Source: Balneolales bacterium (GTDB taxonomy: Bacteria > Bacteroidota > Rhodothermia > Balneolales > Natronogracilivirgulaceae). Taken from it: a stretch of 26,660 nucleotides of DNA. The notes under the pieces are model-generated. The model was not told where the DNA came from. It worked only from the letters and a program-made list of their open reading frames with translations, and searched no databases. The position numbers and the translations under genes are program-made. Of the stretch, positions 1 to 8,470 are shown piece by piece. Each line of letters opens with the position of its first letter. The stretch's first letter is position 1. Location: NCBI GenBank assembly GCA_007131535.1, contig SLQI01000008.1:1-26660 (forward strand), given 5' to 3'.

Positions 1-114
1 ACGATTTATTGATTCACCACTACATCCATTACACCGAAAAATTTGTTGATCGGCAGGAGCTTCGGTGCAAGAGGCAGTGTACAGGAGGGCGGCTATGACA
101 AGAAGGCGTTTCAT
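1..114 (-). CDS. Lipoprotein N-terminus, cut by window edge and probably chimeric
   Basis: An open frame of 38 codons starts at the ATG at 114-112 and runs off the left edge. It begins MKRLLVIAALLYTASCTEAP, a classic lipoprotein signal peptide with lipobox YTASC and lipidated Cys16, so the product should be exported and membrane-anchored. Only the first 21 residues (positions 114-52) look like independent sequence. The last 17 codons lie in bases 1-51, which are a perfect inverted copy of 335-385, so that part of the frame is the antisense of the neighbouring gene and is probably not the real continuation. The gene follows the 150-572 gene by 35 bases on the same strand. The function of the mature protein cannot be told. 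Confidence 0.5.
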   Translation of the reverse strand, partial: MKRLLVIAALLYTASCTEAPADQQIFRCNGCSGESINR

Positions 115-385
115 GATTTATGGATTTAGACACCTGTTATTTTTTAATTTCAATTTATGGTAACGTTCTTAAATGCCAATGTAAAGCTTTGGGGGGCATC
201 ATCTTTTAATACCACCAACTCCCCTTCGCTGGTCATTCCTCCGACATACCCGTCAATTTTTACCTGACCCTGATACTGCAAATCACCACGGGAATAGACC
301 GCGATGTAGTTGTCTAATAAGATGATATCTCCGTGATCAACAAATTTTTCGGTGTAATGGATGTAGTGGTGAATCAATAAATCGT
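1..385. repeat. Perfect 51-bp inverted repeat, arms 1-51 and 335-385
   Basis: Bases 1-51 are the exact reverse complement of 335-385, with no mismatch; identity stops at base 52. The right arm lies inside the coding region of the 150-572 gene, and the left arm sits exactly at the window edge. No transposase or terminal-repeat structure is visible. A perfect inverted copy of part of a gene ending at a sequence edge is typical of a chimeric or fold-back contig end, but a real inversion cannot be excluded from this window alone. Confidence 0.9.
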
Positions 386-572
386 CATGGCTGTAAAGTG
401 CGGCGGTACCGCTTTCATCATATTTCATGAAATCAAAAAAAGAAGCATCTGCCCGCTCTCTGAATTGATCACTTAAATTAAAACTTTCCGGTATTTCGGT
501 GGTGCGATGTTTGATTTCAAAGTTTAAGCAGGATGATACAAGTATGCTGCCTGATATAGCCTCCGCTTCCAT
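150..572 (-). CDS. Unrecognised protein, 140 aa, possibly N-terminally truncated
   Basis: The product is not recognised. It is acidic and rich in beta-strand-like stretches, and its C-terminal half (alternating hydrophobics around ILLDNYIAVYSRGDLQYQGQ) resembles the end of a beta-propeller chain. There is no convincing signal peptide: the segment ISGSILVSSC at residues 6-15 could be the remnant of a lipobox, but no proper hydrophobic core precedes it. The frame is open for 13 codons upstream of the ATG without another start, then meets a TGA. It lies 39 bases downstream of a small membrane protein gene in the same direction. Because the same order (small membrane protein, then propeller lipoprotein) occurs at 2741-1315, this may be the eroded partner of a duplicated pair; that is inference. 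Confidence 0.5.
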   Translation of the reverse strand: MEAEAISGSILVSSCLNFEIKHRTTEIPESFNLSDQFRERADASFFDFMKYDESGTAALYSHDDLLIHHYIHYTEKFVDHGDIILLDNYIAVYSRGDLQYQGQVKIDGYVGGMTSEGELVVLKDDAPQSFTLAFKNVTIN

Positions 573-611
573 CTGATACGCCCCATAACCTGAATCTTCA
601 GACGAAACAAA

Positions 612-887
612 TCAGCCGGCATTTGAAAAGCTATGCTGCCTGAAATTCAGTAGCGACAATACCCCCGTAACAAGGAAAAAGCTCAGCAAAAGCCAACTCG
701 ACAACGCTATGTGCTCAGCTCCCACAACCGAAGTTGCGGTTACAAAGATGAGTCCGGCCACCGATGAAACCATTGCGATGACATTATATGCTCTGCCTTT
801 ATAATTATCAGTAATGCGCATACCCATTATAAGCACGACCACAATGACAGCTGCGAACACGAGAAAAGCAATCAGACTTAAATTCAT
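612..887 (-). CDS. Small integral membrane protein, 91 aa, three helices
   Basis: An unrecognised small inner-membrane protein. Three hydrophobic helices are visible at about residues 4-23, 33-55 and 62-82, with a short polar loop (RITDNYKGRAYN) between the first two. The ATG at 887 is supported by a perfect AGGAGG Shine-Dalgarno (CCTCCT on the plus strand at 897-902) nine bases upstream. A paralogue with the same N-terminal pattern and the shared words GMRIT.NYKG and FVTA lies at 2741-2527 but is frameshifted, so this copy is the intact one. No catalytic motif is visible; a role next to the adjacent lipoproteins is only suggested by position. Confidence 0.75.
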   Translation of the reverse strand: MNLSLIAFLVFAAVIVVVLIMGMRITDNYKGRAYNVIAMVSSVAGLIFVTATSVVGAEHIALSSWLLLSFFLVTGVLSLLNFRQHSFSNAG

Positions 888-1314
888 TTTTATTAACCTC
901 CTGTCACTTTATTGGATTCAGCAAATCGATCAATCCGGTAAACTTCTCAGTATTATAAAAACATAAGTTATTTCAAGCTACTTTAGTACAAGATGAAGCT
1001 TTCTATGCCATTCTATTAATTTTAATCATTTTCTACATTTCTATTTTCCTTTCTTTTTCCCCCACTAATTGCAACTTTCACGGATTTTGGATCAATTAGA
1101 AAAGCTGGGGAGTAATGCAATATTACATCTGTTTCCACCATTGGTCATCCCGGACGAAGCCTGTCCCGACCAGAGTGGAGGGAACGTAAGGAGGAGATCC
1201 GTGCCACAGGTGGGAAAATTTATAACTTTTTATATATTTACTCTATTCGGCGGCTCATGTGTTTAGTACCTTCGTACTGCATATTTTTATTTACCAGCAC
1301 AAATTACCGAGGCC
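888..1314. other. Gene-free spacer with a GC-rich, repeat-like element
   Basis: No convincing gene is seen. Bases 1-1130 of this stretch are AT-rich. A distinct GC-rich block at about 1141-1203 opens with GGTCATCCCGGACGAAG and ends with GAGGAGATCCG. It resembles the dispersed GTCATCC...GAAG...GGATC type of intergenic repeat common in Bacteroidota and relatives, here with an internal insertion; only one copy is present in this window. A 65-codon open frame at 1069-1266 crosses this block and has no RBS or protein-like composition. Confidence 0.5.
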
Positions 1315-2448
1315 CTACAGCGATTCCACCCCTACAATCTTAACCACCGGCAGCTCCTCTTCCTGCACGCCGTAGAGACGATGATCTCTTACCGCGTGAG
1401 CTTCAAAATGCTCCGGGGCATAAAACCGGAATTCCGGCTCACCCTGGTCATCCACCACCATCCATTTGTTATGCGGGGGTTCCTCCCGATACAGATTGAT
1501 CCAGTATCGGCCGGATTCATCAACCATCATACTTTTAACGACCGGTTTGGTCTCCGGCAAGTGCGCTGATGCGTATTTATAAAATTCTCCCTCTGAGTCA
1601 TAGTCACTCAGAGCCGCATCCCGGTCAGCTTCTGTTACCTCGTGTGCCGGAAGTTTTAAGTTGATCTCCGTGGTGTCGGTATCTCCGATCGTAAACCGGA
1701 TGATGTTCAACTGCTCATTCCAGTTGTAGTATACGGTTCCATCCGGGGATACGTGAATTTGCGGGTCTTTTCCCAGCGGCCGGGCTCCTACCAGCATGGC
1801 GCCATTGCGCCGATCAATCATAAACTCTCGGGCTGAATGCCGGTGCACCTTCTCATCCAAAACCTGTCCGTCGCGGTCAAGAAGCCGCAAAATTCCATAG
1901 TCCGGGTCTCCCTCTTCCGGCTCAACCGCCTGAAATGCGGGAGAGTAGCTGGTAACAATCCGTTCATCATGCAACACAAATGCAGAATTCGGTCCTGAAA
2001 GATTGGGATCTTCCACCCCTTCGTGTGTAAAACTACCTTCGTAGGAATAGGTGTTATCTTCCTCCCGTTCAAACCAATTAAAACGTGAGTTGAACCGGTC
2101 GAAAATCAGCAGCCGGTCTTCATGAAACTGCGAAAACCCCAAACCCCCAACTTCGCCGGGTCCGGCCCCTTCATTGATGAGATTCCCCTGAAACTCCCCC
2201 TCCCTGTCGAAAAACAATAGTTGATTCTCCCTCGGCTGGGATACGGTAAACTCTCCGCGGTCATTCACAATGAGATCAAAAATATTCCCGAAGAAAAAAT
2301 CCTCGCCGTCGGTCACGGTCAGCTCCACCCGGGCATCAGCTTCGGGCAGCGTAGCCGGATCAAACCACTCAGTTGTTTCCGGTTCACTTTCAGAGCAGGA
2401 AAGAGTCAGCAGGGCAATCCATAAAAAACAGGCGGTGATGCGTTTCAT
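1315..2448 (-). CDS. Six-bladed beta-propeller lipoprotein, 377 aa
   Basis: A surface or periplasmic lipoprotein of the Bacteroidota six-bladed beta-propeller group. The signal peptide MKRITACFLWIALLTLSC ends in a lipobox with Cys18. The mature part shows the group's hallmark GAGPGE at residues 94-99, followed by the usual strand pattern (DRLLIFDRFNSRFNWFE), and repeated hydrophobic-aromatic strands to the end. No enzyme motif is seen; members of this group are usually of unknown function and are thought to bind ligands or partner proteins. It lies 78 bases downstream of the frameshifted small membrane gene (2741-2527). The two further propeller lipoproteins in this window (21130-19898 and 23354-22320) share the GxGPG motif but little else by eye. 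Confidence 0.85.
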   Translation of the reverse strand: MKRITACFLWIALLTLSCSESEPETTEWFDPATLPEADARVELTVTDGEDFFFGNIFDLIVNDRGEFTVSQPRENQLLFFDREGEFQGNLINEGAGPGEVGGLGFSQFHEDRLLIFDRFNSRFNWFEREEDNTYSYEGSFTHEGVEDPNLSGPNSAFVLHDERIVTSYSPAFQAVEPEEGDPDYGILRLLDRDGQVLDEKVHRHSAREFMIDRRNGAMLVGARPLGKDPQIHVSPDGTVYYNWNEQLNIIRFTIGDTDTTEINLKLPAHEVTEADRDAALSDYDSEGEFYKYASAHLPETKPVVKSMMVDESGRYWINLYREEPPHNKWMVVDDQGEPEFRFYAPEHFEAHAVRDHRLYGVQEEELPVVKIVGVESL

Positions 2449-2526
2449 AGGCTTCCACTTACATGAATATTTTTAAGTTGGAGGCATTATAAAATAGTAT
2501 TTCGATAATATTATAAAAATGTTTTG

Positions 2527-2741
2527 TTAATAAAAGCTCAACAATATCCAAATCGACACAGCTGCTTTCTCTGCGCCGCCATCGTAATTGCGGTTACAAA
2601 GATGAATCCAACCGCCGATGAAACCAACGCGATGATATCATATACGCTTCCTTTGTAATTATAAGTAATGCGCATACCCGTTATAAGCACAACTAACACG
2701 GCTACTGCAAGCACAAGGATAGCCAGCAGATTTAAATTCAT
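2527..2741 (-). pseudogene. Frameshifted second copy of the 612-887 small membrane protein
   Basis: From the ATG at 2741 the frame gives MNLNLLAILVLAVAVLVVLI, then GMRITYNYKG and GFIFVTAITM, clearly paralogous to the protein at 887-612. After that the reading breaks: the original frame yields unrelated residues and stops at 2540-2538. Shifting the frame near 2579-2587 restores GAEKAAVSIWILLSFY, matching GAEHIALSSWLLLSFF of the intact copy, and then reaches a stop at 2529-2527 about 18 residues early. The copy therefore has a frameshift plus a premature end and is probably inactive. A sequencing error could explain the shift but not the early stop. The Shine-Dalgarno is weaker than in the intact copy. 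Confidence 0.8.
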
Positions 2742-3083
2742 AGTTATTCAATCCTAATCACATATATAAAGATGTTAGGTGTTCTTTGCTTTCTATTTCA
2801 AAGATTTCACTCCGTAGTTTGGAGTACGTAGTATTGCCGTCATTGGATTTTGATAGAATAAGAACCGATTCTCTTTATGATGGACAAATCGATCGACACT
2901 AATAGGTAATTGTTCACTCCTTACAAAACCTCCGGATTCGATAGCATAATAATTAATCGATTAGGGGCAACATTTATTCAAACCTGCTTAAGGGCTATCC
3001 AAGTGGAGCGTAGACCTGCAGTTGATAAATGTAAATCGGTTTGTGGATTAAATACAGTACAGGTTATTGTTTGACCGATACGC
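2742..3083. other. Gene-free spacer, nothing recognised
   Basis: This 342-base stretch is AT-rich and holds no open frame with coding character on either strand. I see no hairpin with a T tract, no repeat shared with other spacers in the window, and no clear promoter. Confidence 0.5.
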
Positions 3084-4505
3084 TCAGCATTCACTTAAAC
3101 TGATGGGGATATTGACGGCCAGTCCACCATCTGAAGTTTCTTTATACTTGGAGTTCATGTTCTGCGCGGTTTCCCACATGGTATCAACTACCCCATCAAG
3201 AGATACTTTGGCATCTTTTGGCTCACTTTGCAGGGCAAGATGGCAAGCGGTTATGGCTTTAATCGCGCCCATGGCATTACGTTCTATACACGGGATTTGC
3301 ACAAGGCCTCCAATCGGATCACAGGTCATCCCCAAATGATGCTCCATAGCTATTTCTGCGGCCATCAAACATTGATCCACCGTTCCACCCAGGCATTCAG
3401 TAAGGCCGGCTGCTGCCATAGAAGATGAAACACCTATCTCAGCCTGACAGCCTCCCATAGCTGCAGAAATGGTGGCCCTTTTTTTGAATATGCTCCCTAT
3501 TTCTGATGAAGTGCACATAAACCGAAATACCACATCCTGAGAGTAATCATTTTTAAATGTTACCAGATATTGTAGTACGGCAGGTATCACTCCGGCTGCT
3601 CCATTGGTCGGGGCCGTAACAATTCTGCCGAAAGAAGCATTTTCTTCATTCACAGCCAGTGCAAAGCAGCTTACCCAATTCTGGATGTATGAAAAGTCCT
3701 GACCACCCTTTCGAATCACCTCACTCCATTCCTGATAATTATCATAGCTTTGTTCAGGTAAATATCTGTTGTTAAGCCTCGCTGCCCGTCGCATCACCCG
3801 GAGACCACCCGGAAGGTATGTCTCCGCAGTATGACATCCACGATAGATGCAGTTACTCATTACATTCCAGATATCCATAACGGCATCTCTGGTCTCCTGT
3901 TCGCTTCGCCAGGATTTTTCATTTTCAAGCACGATGCCTGAAATCGGAAGACCCGTTTCATTACAATAGGACGAAATATCAGCAGCTGAATTGATAGGGT
4001 AAGGAAGGAGAACATCCTCTGATTCGGAGCGATCATCTTCACCTTCCTGAACAACAAAACCGCCGCCAACTGAAAAATAGGTTTCTTTTTGAAGGGAACA
4101 ATCATCAAACTCACATAAGAAACGAAGACCGTTCGGGTGGAACGGAAGTATTTCATCTTTTAGAAATATCAGATGTGCATCCGGATCAAACTGTATGGTT
4201 ATTTCACCTGCAAGTTGTAATTGTTTTTTTTGCCTGATGTGGCTTACCGTTTTTTCAATCTGATCTACATCAACCGTTTCCGGATCATATCCGCTCAGCC
4301 CCATGAGAATAGCTACATCTGTTCCATGACCTATTCCCGTTTTGGCAAGTGACCCGTATAGCTGAACCTCAATCCGTTTTACTTGTTCAGTTTTTTTACT
4401 AATTGCCTGCAGGAATGTCTGTGCAGCTTTCCACGGACCAAGGGTATGAGAGCTGCTCGGTCCGACCCCGATCTTAAACATGTCTAATACAGAAATGGAT
4501 TCCAT
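3084..4505 (-). CDS. sdaA: L-serine ammonia-lyase, iron-sulfur type, single chain
   Basis: Deaminates L-serine to pyruvate and ammonia in the cytoplasm, using a [4Fe-4S] cluster as Lewis acid. The 473-residue chain has the N-terminal beta domain with GVGPSSSHT (residues 13-21) and the alpha domain with the serine-binding/catalytic signatures APTNGAAGVIPAVL (298-311) and GGCQAEIGVSSS (351-362). Cluster ligands are visible as Cys353, Cys395 and Cys406; their spacing (42 and 11) equals that of Cys343, Cys385 and Cys396 of the Legionella enzyme. The protein ends in SEC, so Cys473 is the last residue, as in the Legionella enzyme where the C-terminal cysteine caps the cluster without substrate. Full length, beta and alpha domains fused as in SdaA/SdaB. 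Stands alone, in the same direction as its neighbours. Confidence 0.97.
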   Translation of the reverse strand: MESISVLDMFKIGVGPSSSHTLGPWKAAQTFLQAISKKTEQVKRIEVQLYGSLAKTGIGHGTDVAILMGLSGYDPETVDVDQIEKTVSHIRQKKQLQLAGEITIQFDPDAHLIFLKDEILPFHPNGLRFLCEFDDCSLQKETYFSVGGGFVVQEGEDDRSESEDVLLPYPINSAADISSYCNETGLPISGIVLENEKSWRSEQETRDAVMDIWNVMSNCIYRGCHTAETYLPGGLRVMRRAARLNNRYLPEQSYDNYQEWSEVIRKGGQDFSYIQNWVSCFALAVNEENASFGRIVTAPTNGAAGVIPAVLQYLVTFKNDYSQDVVFRFMCTSSEIGSIFKKRATISAAMGGCQAEIGVSSSMAAAGLTECLGGTVDQCLMAAEIAMEHHLGMTCDPIGGLVQIPCIERNAMGAIKAITACHLALQSEPKDAKVSLDGVVDTMWETAQNMNSKYKETSDGGLAVNIPISLSEC

Positions 4506-4720
4506 AGGGGAATAGGGGAGTTCAGCTTATAGGAGACTTATTATTTCAGATAACGGTTTTAAACATAAAAAAACTGGAAAACTAATTCCGGCAATGAGCA
4601 TAAAAAGAAACGGGTGCCAGAAGACTTAATGTAAACTGCATTTAAAACTCCGATTTCTTATAGCAATACCACCAATCAATTTGCCAACTTTTTCCTTATA
4701 CAACTGATTTATGTAAGATC

Positions 4721-5197
4721 TTACTTTCTTTCAGTATCCCATATTTTATGGATGATCTTCCACTGTCCGTCAATTTCCAGTAGCGATAAATAGTCCGTAA
4801 ATATTACCTGGTCATTTTCGAGGTTAATTTTCACCACGGCTACTTTTCCATGATGATGTACATCCACAATTCCTCCTTCATACCGGGGAAAAGAATCGGC
4901 ATTTTCCCTGTTTCGCTCAATCAATTGGATGAACTCATCGCGATCAAAGGTTTCATAATTACCTTCAACATAGAATCCCGTCATATTCCAATCCTGGTGA
5001 AACGCCTTATCAATTTTCGATTTATCAGCATATTTAACACCATCGACATAAAGTTGAGTTGTTTCACGAATAGCATCTTCATCATTAGCAGACATACCTT
5101 TATCCGTTTTTATTGAATTGGATTGAGCCGGCAGTGATAATAATGAGGTAACTGCCAACAGTACTAAAAGTCGGAGGGAAATTTTAAAACTATTCAT
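4721..5197 (-). CDS. Secreted NTF2-like protein (lumazine-binding-like), 158 aa
   Basis: A small exported protein of the NTF2/SnoaL fold, closest in pattern to the putative lumazine-binding family (Pfam Lumazine_bd_2). Residues 1-26 form a Sec signal peptide (hydrophobic core LLVLLAVTSLLSLPAQS, cut after AQS). The mature part begins with the family's helix DEDAIRETTQLYVDGVKYAD and ends with the strand pair around DYLSLLEIDGQWKIIHKIW. No catalytic residues can be assigned; such proteins usually bind small ligands. Its ATG overlaps the stop of the upstream phosphatase gene by eight bases, so the two are almost certainly co-transcribed and translationally coupled. A 12-bp palindrome GTAAGATCTTAC (4713-4724) covers the stop codon; its meaning is unknown. 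Confidence 0.8.
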   Translation of the reverse strand: MNSFKISLRLLVLLAVTSLLSLPAQSNSIKTDKGMSANDEDAIRETTQLYVDGVKYADKSKIDKAFHQDWNMTGFYVEGNYETFDRDEFIQLIERNRENADSFPRYEGGIVDVHHHGKVAVVKINLENDQVIFTDYLSLLEIDGQWKIIHKIWDTERK

Positions 5198-6857
5198 AGA
5201 TATGATGATTCATGGGATCTCCGGTATTTCCGGAGGGATAAGGTACATTAACAAAGTTTGCAACTGTTGATGCGATATCAGAGATAAATACCGGCACGGT
5301 GGAATACCCTGCCGGAATATCCCAGCCATACCAAAGTAGTGGCGCACGTACGTCGTAACTGTAAGGAGAACCATGGGTTGTACCCAGAGATCTGCTTGAG
5401 GTAAACCATTGCGGCTTAACCCAGTATATCACATCACCCGATCGTTGTGCATTATACCCTTTTTGAGCCCTTTGTTTCAGTGGATCAGTAAAGCTTGTGT
5501 TCATAAGGGCATCAGCTGTAACAGCACCGTTAACTCCCTCTACCTGCTGCATAAATACAGCTGCATCCCGTTGCACCTGTTCAAGTCTTACATTTTGCTG
5601 CCTTATAAGATCGCGGTCAAGAAAAATCTGGCGGCTTCTGACAGATGCCACCGGGTCAAAACCATAAATTTCTTCAAGTCGCTGTGAAAGTGCCCTTGAT
5701 GCTTCACTGCGATTGTAGTTACCTGTGGGAATATTCAGATCCCGTAAATATTCAGGGTTATGCGCTGCTCCGTGATCGGAGGTGAGAAACACCAACACGT
5801 TTTCCTTTCCGAAATGTTCGTCAATGTAGTCCAGAAGGCGGGCAATTTCACGATCAAGTCGAATGTAGGTATCCTGAACTTCTTTTGAGGCCGGCCCGTA
5901 TCTATGCCCGATATGATCAGGTGAGGATAAAGAAATGGATAGCAAATCCGTATACTCATCCCGGCCGAGCTGCTCGCCTTCAATGGCAGCATATGCCATT
6001 TCAAAAAGGTATTTGTCACCAAATGGTGAATTGGCTACAATGCGATTCCCGCTTTCTTCAGCATAAGCAGGGAGATCATGGGGAAATACCGGGCTATCCT
6101 GGCCTCTGAACGTTCCTTCATACGGGTTATCATCTTCAATGCTTTCAGTGTAGGTTTCTATCGGGTACAATGTTTCCCAAGGCTGACTTACATACTCAGC
6201 AGGAAGATCCCTTTCGTTAAATTCTTGAACCCAATCGGGAAGTTCGTCGTGATAATACGTACTGGTAATCATCGTAGCTTCTCCGTAATCGAACCAATAC
6301 GCATCACCTGTGAATCCACCGGGGAGAATGGACCCCCGATCCTTAAGTGATAAGGCAACTGCTTTAGAATGCATATTATTATGCAATCGAATCTCATCGG
6401 AAATCGTGGAGCTTAACATCAATCGTGGAGACATTTCGCCTTCATCAGAGTCTGAGCCTACCGTTGAAACCGATGCATCTTCGGTAACATAAGTTCGCCC
6501 CCCGCTTTCTCTTAAATACCAACTATTGCCGATTATTCCATGAACGGCCGGAGTTGTCCCTGTAAAAACCGATGCATGCCCCGGCCCGGTAAAAGTTGGC
6601 ATATAGTCAAATTTAGCATTATCAAAAGAAAATCCCTCATTCACCAATCTTTTAATGCCATCATCACCGTAATGATCCCAATACCGGTATATGTAATCAT
6701 GCCTCATCTGATCGACCACAATACCCACAACAAGTGCCGGAGTTTCATAGTGCTCGAATTTGTTTTCACCTGTATTGCAAGATTTAAGAATAAAGACTGC
6801 AAGTATTAATGCAAGCGCTACCAACTTTGTATTGATCACCTTCATATATCTAATCAT
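5190..6857 (-). CDS. PafA-like alkaline phosphatase lipoprotein, 555 aa
   Basis: A periplasmic or surface member of the alkaline phosphatase superfamily, hydrolysing phosphate monoesters with two zinc ions. Expected residues are all present: metal ligands Asp49 (VVDQ), Asp314 and His318 (SSPDHIGH), Asp361 and His362 (TSDHGAAH), His495 (GTTHGSP); nucleophile Thr90 in TFTGPGH; Asn111 in GIIGNSW; and Lys172/Arg174 in SLKDRGS. The Asn-Lys-Arg set is the phosphate-binding signature of PafA, which favours monoesters over diesters. A lipobox FILKSC gives lipidated Cys27. A second ATG at codon 5 would give a more usual signal peptide length; neither start has a strong Shine-Dalgarno. It overlaps the downstream NTF2-like gene and may supply phosphate or process phosphorylated substrates. 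Confidence 0.92.
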   Translation of the reverse strand: MIRYMKVINTKLVALALILAVFILKSCNTGENKFEHYETPALVVGIVVDQMRHDYIYRYWDHYGDDGIKRLVNEGFSFDNAKFDYMPTFTGPGHASVFTGTTPAVHGIIGNSWYLRESGGRTYVTEDASVSTVGSDSDEGEMSPRLMLSSTISDEIRLHNNMHSKAVALSLKDRGSILPGGFTGDAYWFDYGEATMITSTYYHDELPDWVQEFNERDLPAEYVSQPWETLYPIETYTESIEDDNPYEGTFRGQDSPVFPHDLPAYAEESGNRIVANSPFGDKYLFEMAYAAIEGEQLGRDEYTDLLSISLSSPDHIGHRYGPASKEVQDTYIRLDREIARLLDYIDEHFGKENVLVFLTSDHGAAHNPEYLRDLNIPTGNYNRSEASRALSQRLEEIYGFDPVASVRSRQIFLDRDLIRQQNVRLEQVQRDAAVFMQQVEGVNGAVTADALMNTSFTDPLKQRAQKGYNAQRSGDVIYWVKPQWFTSSRSLGTTHGSPYSYDVRAPLLWYGWDIPAGYSTVPVFISDIASTVANFVNVPYPSGNTGDPMNHHIYE

Positions 6858-6979
6858 TTAAAACTTGATTTTCATCTGCGTATAGACTCAGAATTCGAAA
6901 TTGATGAATGCTTCTTTTTTCAAAAGGATGACATTCATCAATTCCGGTATGTAATTTATAAAGTACTATGTTTCCATTC

Positions 6980-8470
6980 CTATTCAGTTCGGGTAAGCGG
7001 TGCATCTTTCGGCCTAGCCAGATCACTAAGCTCGAGTTTTTCATGATCCTTAAGTATACCTGACATAGGACTGAAAACTGTGAAACCATCCGGGCTATCT
7101 CTGCTTCCACTTGCTCTGTGAATTCCGACCAATGCGACAGGATTCGTTATGTTATCGTCATCAATTTGATCGGGTTGCAGTTTCTTAAACACAGGAGAAC
7201 CGCTTGTTCCCCCACCAGACGAGCCATAATCAGCTCTGGTTTGACATTGCAATACGATTTCGTGTCGACTTCGTCGGCTATCATAACAAGTTCTTATGAT
7301 CTCACCTGAGGTCCACCCTGAATTTCCGCCTACTTTGTGTACCTTCTTCCCCAGAATAATTTCAATTTCGTGGTCAACTACGGTGAATACCGGATCATCC
7401 TGATCAATTTCCAGTGAACCATCTATCAAGAACTCATCACTTACCTCGGTGGTTTTAGCTATAAGGCCTAATTGGCGGGGCACATCATCATTAAACTCAG
7501 CAATGGCTGAATCACTCCAACGGCACGGCCAGCATTGGTTACCCACTTCAACACAGGCAGAAAGCGTAGCTTCATTCCCATCTATTTCCATCCCGATTCT
7601 ATCATTAGAGTTATTTCGGTCACCTTGATAATAGATGGTAAAACTGTCCGTGTAACCCGTTCTGGTACAATGAGCGTTAGTAATAAAAACATCTTTACCT
7701 TCATAGGTTCCAACAAACCCGATACTGCAATTACTTGAACCATAACTGAGTCTCAGCCCACCTACAATTGGTCGCTGCCGATCTTGAATCGATCCTGATA
7801 AATTATCAACCGACCCGGATTCTTCAACTTCGGGGTACTCTTCAATAATTGATACGGCACTGACCGGAATGTTTAACTCTTGCTCGATAAATGCTTTTGC
7901 ATTCGATATATTTTGTTCATTGTACCTATCCGTATGGATACCGACTACTATTTTGTTTGCGGATTCATCTATATGGTTTGTTAAAACAAAGTCATGCTCA
8001 GCGCTTGAGAGCATGTATGCTGTTATTAATTCTCTCCAAGTGGCCAGGTCTTTGAAGGTATAATCAGCTTGCTTAAATCTCAATTCCTGACTCAGAGTCT
8101 TAGCCTGAAGATTCTGGTTTAATACTGATGAGGCCTGTGCTTGTTGAGAATCATCTTTAAGATATATCGTATATTTTCCATCTTTATCAATGTAGCTCCC
8201 TCCAAATCCAGGTATTTGCTCGCTTAAATCGTGGAGATGACTCTCGGGTTCACGCACAACCCCTCTAAACATTTCGGTCATTTCCTCTACAGAAACCTGA
8301 GTAATGTTAGCACTACAAGTGTTACCAGAATCATTGAAATCACTGGTACCAACATTATCTTCCACTTCTGTATAATCATTGCAAGCAGTTACTAAGCTCA
8401 AAAGTAATATACTCAAAGCAAACCCGGCATACTTAAAAAGTTGTACCTGCTCATATAACAAGATATTCAT
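6980..8470 (-). CDS. Lipid-anchored trypsin-fold serine protease with prodomain, 496 aa
   Basis: A secreted serine peptidase of the chymotrypsin fold. The signal peptide ends at SLVTAC with lipidated Cys30. Residues 60-215 resemble a folding prodomain (IPGFGGSYIDKDGKYTIYL recalls alpha-lytic protease and streptogrisin propeptides). The catalytic domain starts near residue 235 and shows SNCSIGF, His267 in FITNAHC, Asp320 in WSDSAIAEF and Ser423 in GGGTSGSPVF, giving a complete triad. Six cysteines in the catalytic domain could form disulfides. The usual GDSGGP is GTSGSP here, as in S1 members outside the digestive trypsins. It is separated from the Sus-like operon by 262 bases holding a large inverted repeat, and from the phosphatase by 122 bases, so it could be its own unit. 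Confidence 0.9.
   Translation of the reverse strand: MNILLYEQVQLFKYAGFALSILLLSLVTACNDYTEVEDNVGTSDFNDSGNTCSANITQVSVEEMTEMFRGVVREPESHLHDLSEQIPGFGGSYIDKDGKYTIYLKDDSQQAQASSVLNQNLQAKTLSQELRFKQADYTFKDLATWRELITAYMLSSAEHDFVLTNHIDESANKIVVGIHTDRYNEQNISNAKAFIEQELNIPVSAVSIIEEYPEVEESGSVDNLSGSIQDRQRPIVGGLRLSYGSSNCSIGFVGTYEGKDVFITNAHCTRTGYTDSFTIYYQGDRNNSNDRIGMEIDGNEATLSACVEVGNQCWPCRWSDSAIAEFNDDVPRQLGLIAKTTEVSDEFLIDGSLEIDQDDPVFTVVDHEIEIILGKKVHKVGGNSGWTSGEIIRTCYDSRRSRHEIVLQCQTRADYGSSGGGTSGSPVFKKLQPDQIDDDNITNPVALVGIHRASGSRDSPDGFTVFSPMSGILKDHEKLELSDLARPKDAPLTRTE

Noticed and set aside
1069..1266. Open frame of 65 codons on the plus strand
   Set aside because: No RBS, odd composition, and it crosses the GC-rich repeat-like block; likely chance.
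6850..7110. Open frame of 86 codons overlapping the end of the protease gene
   Set aside because: Mostly the out-of-frame shadow of the protease C-terminus, with no signal or motif of its own.
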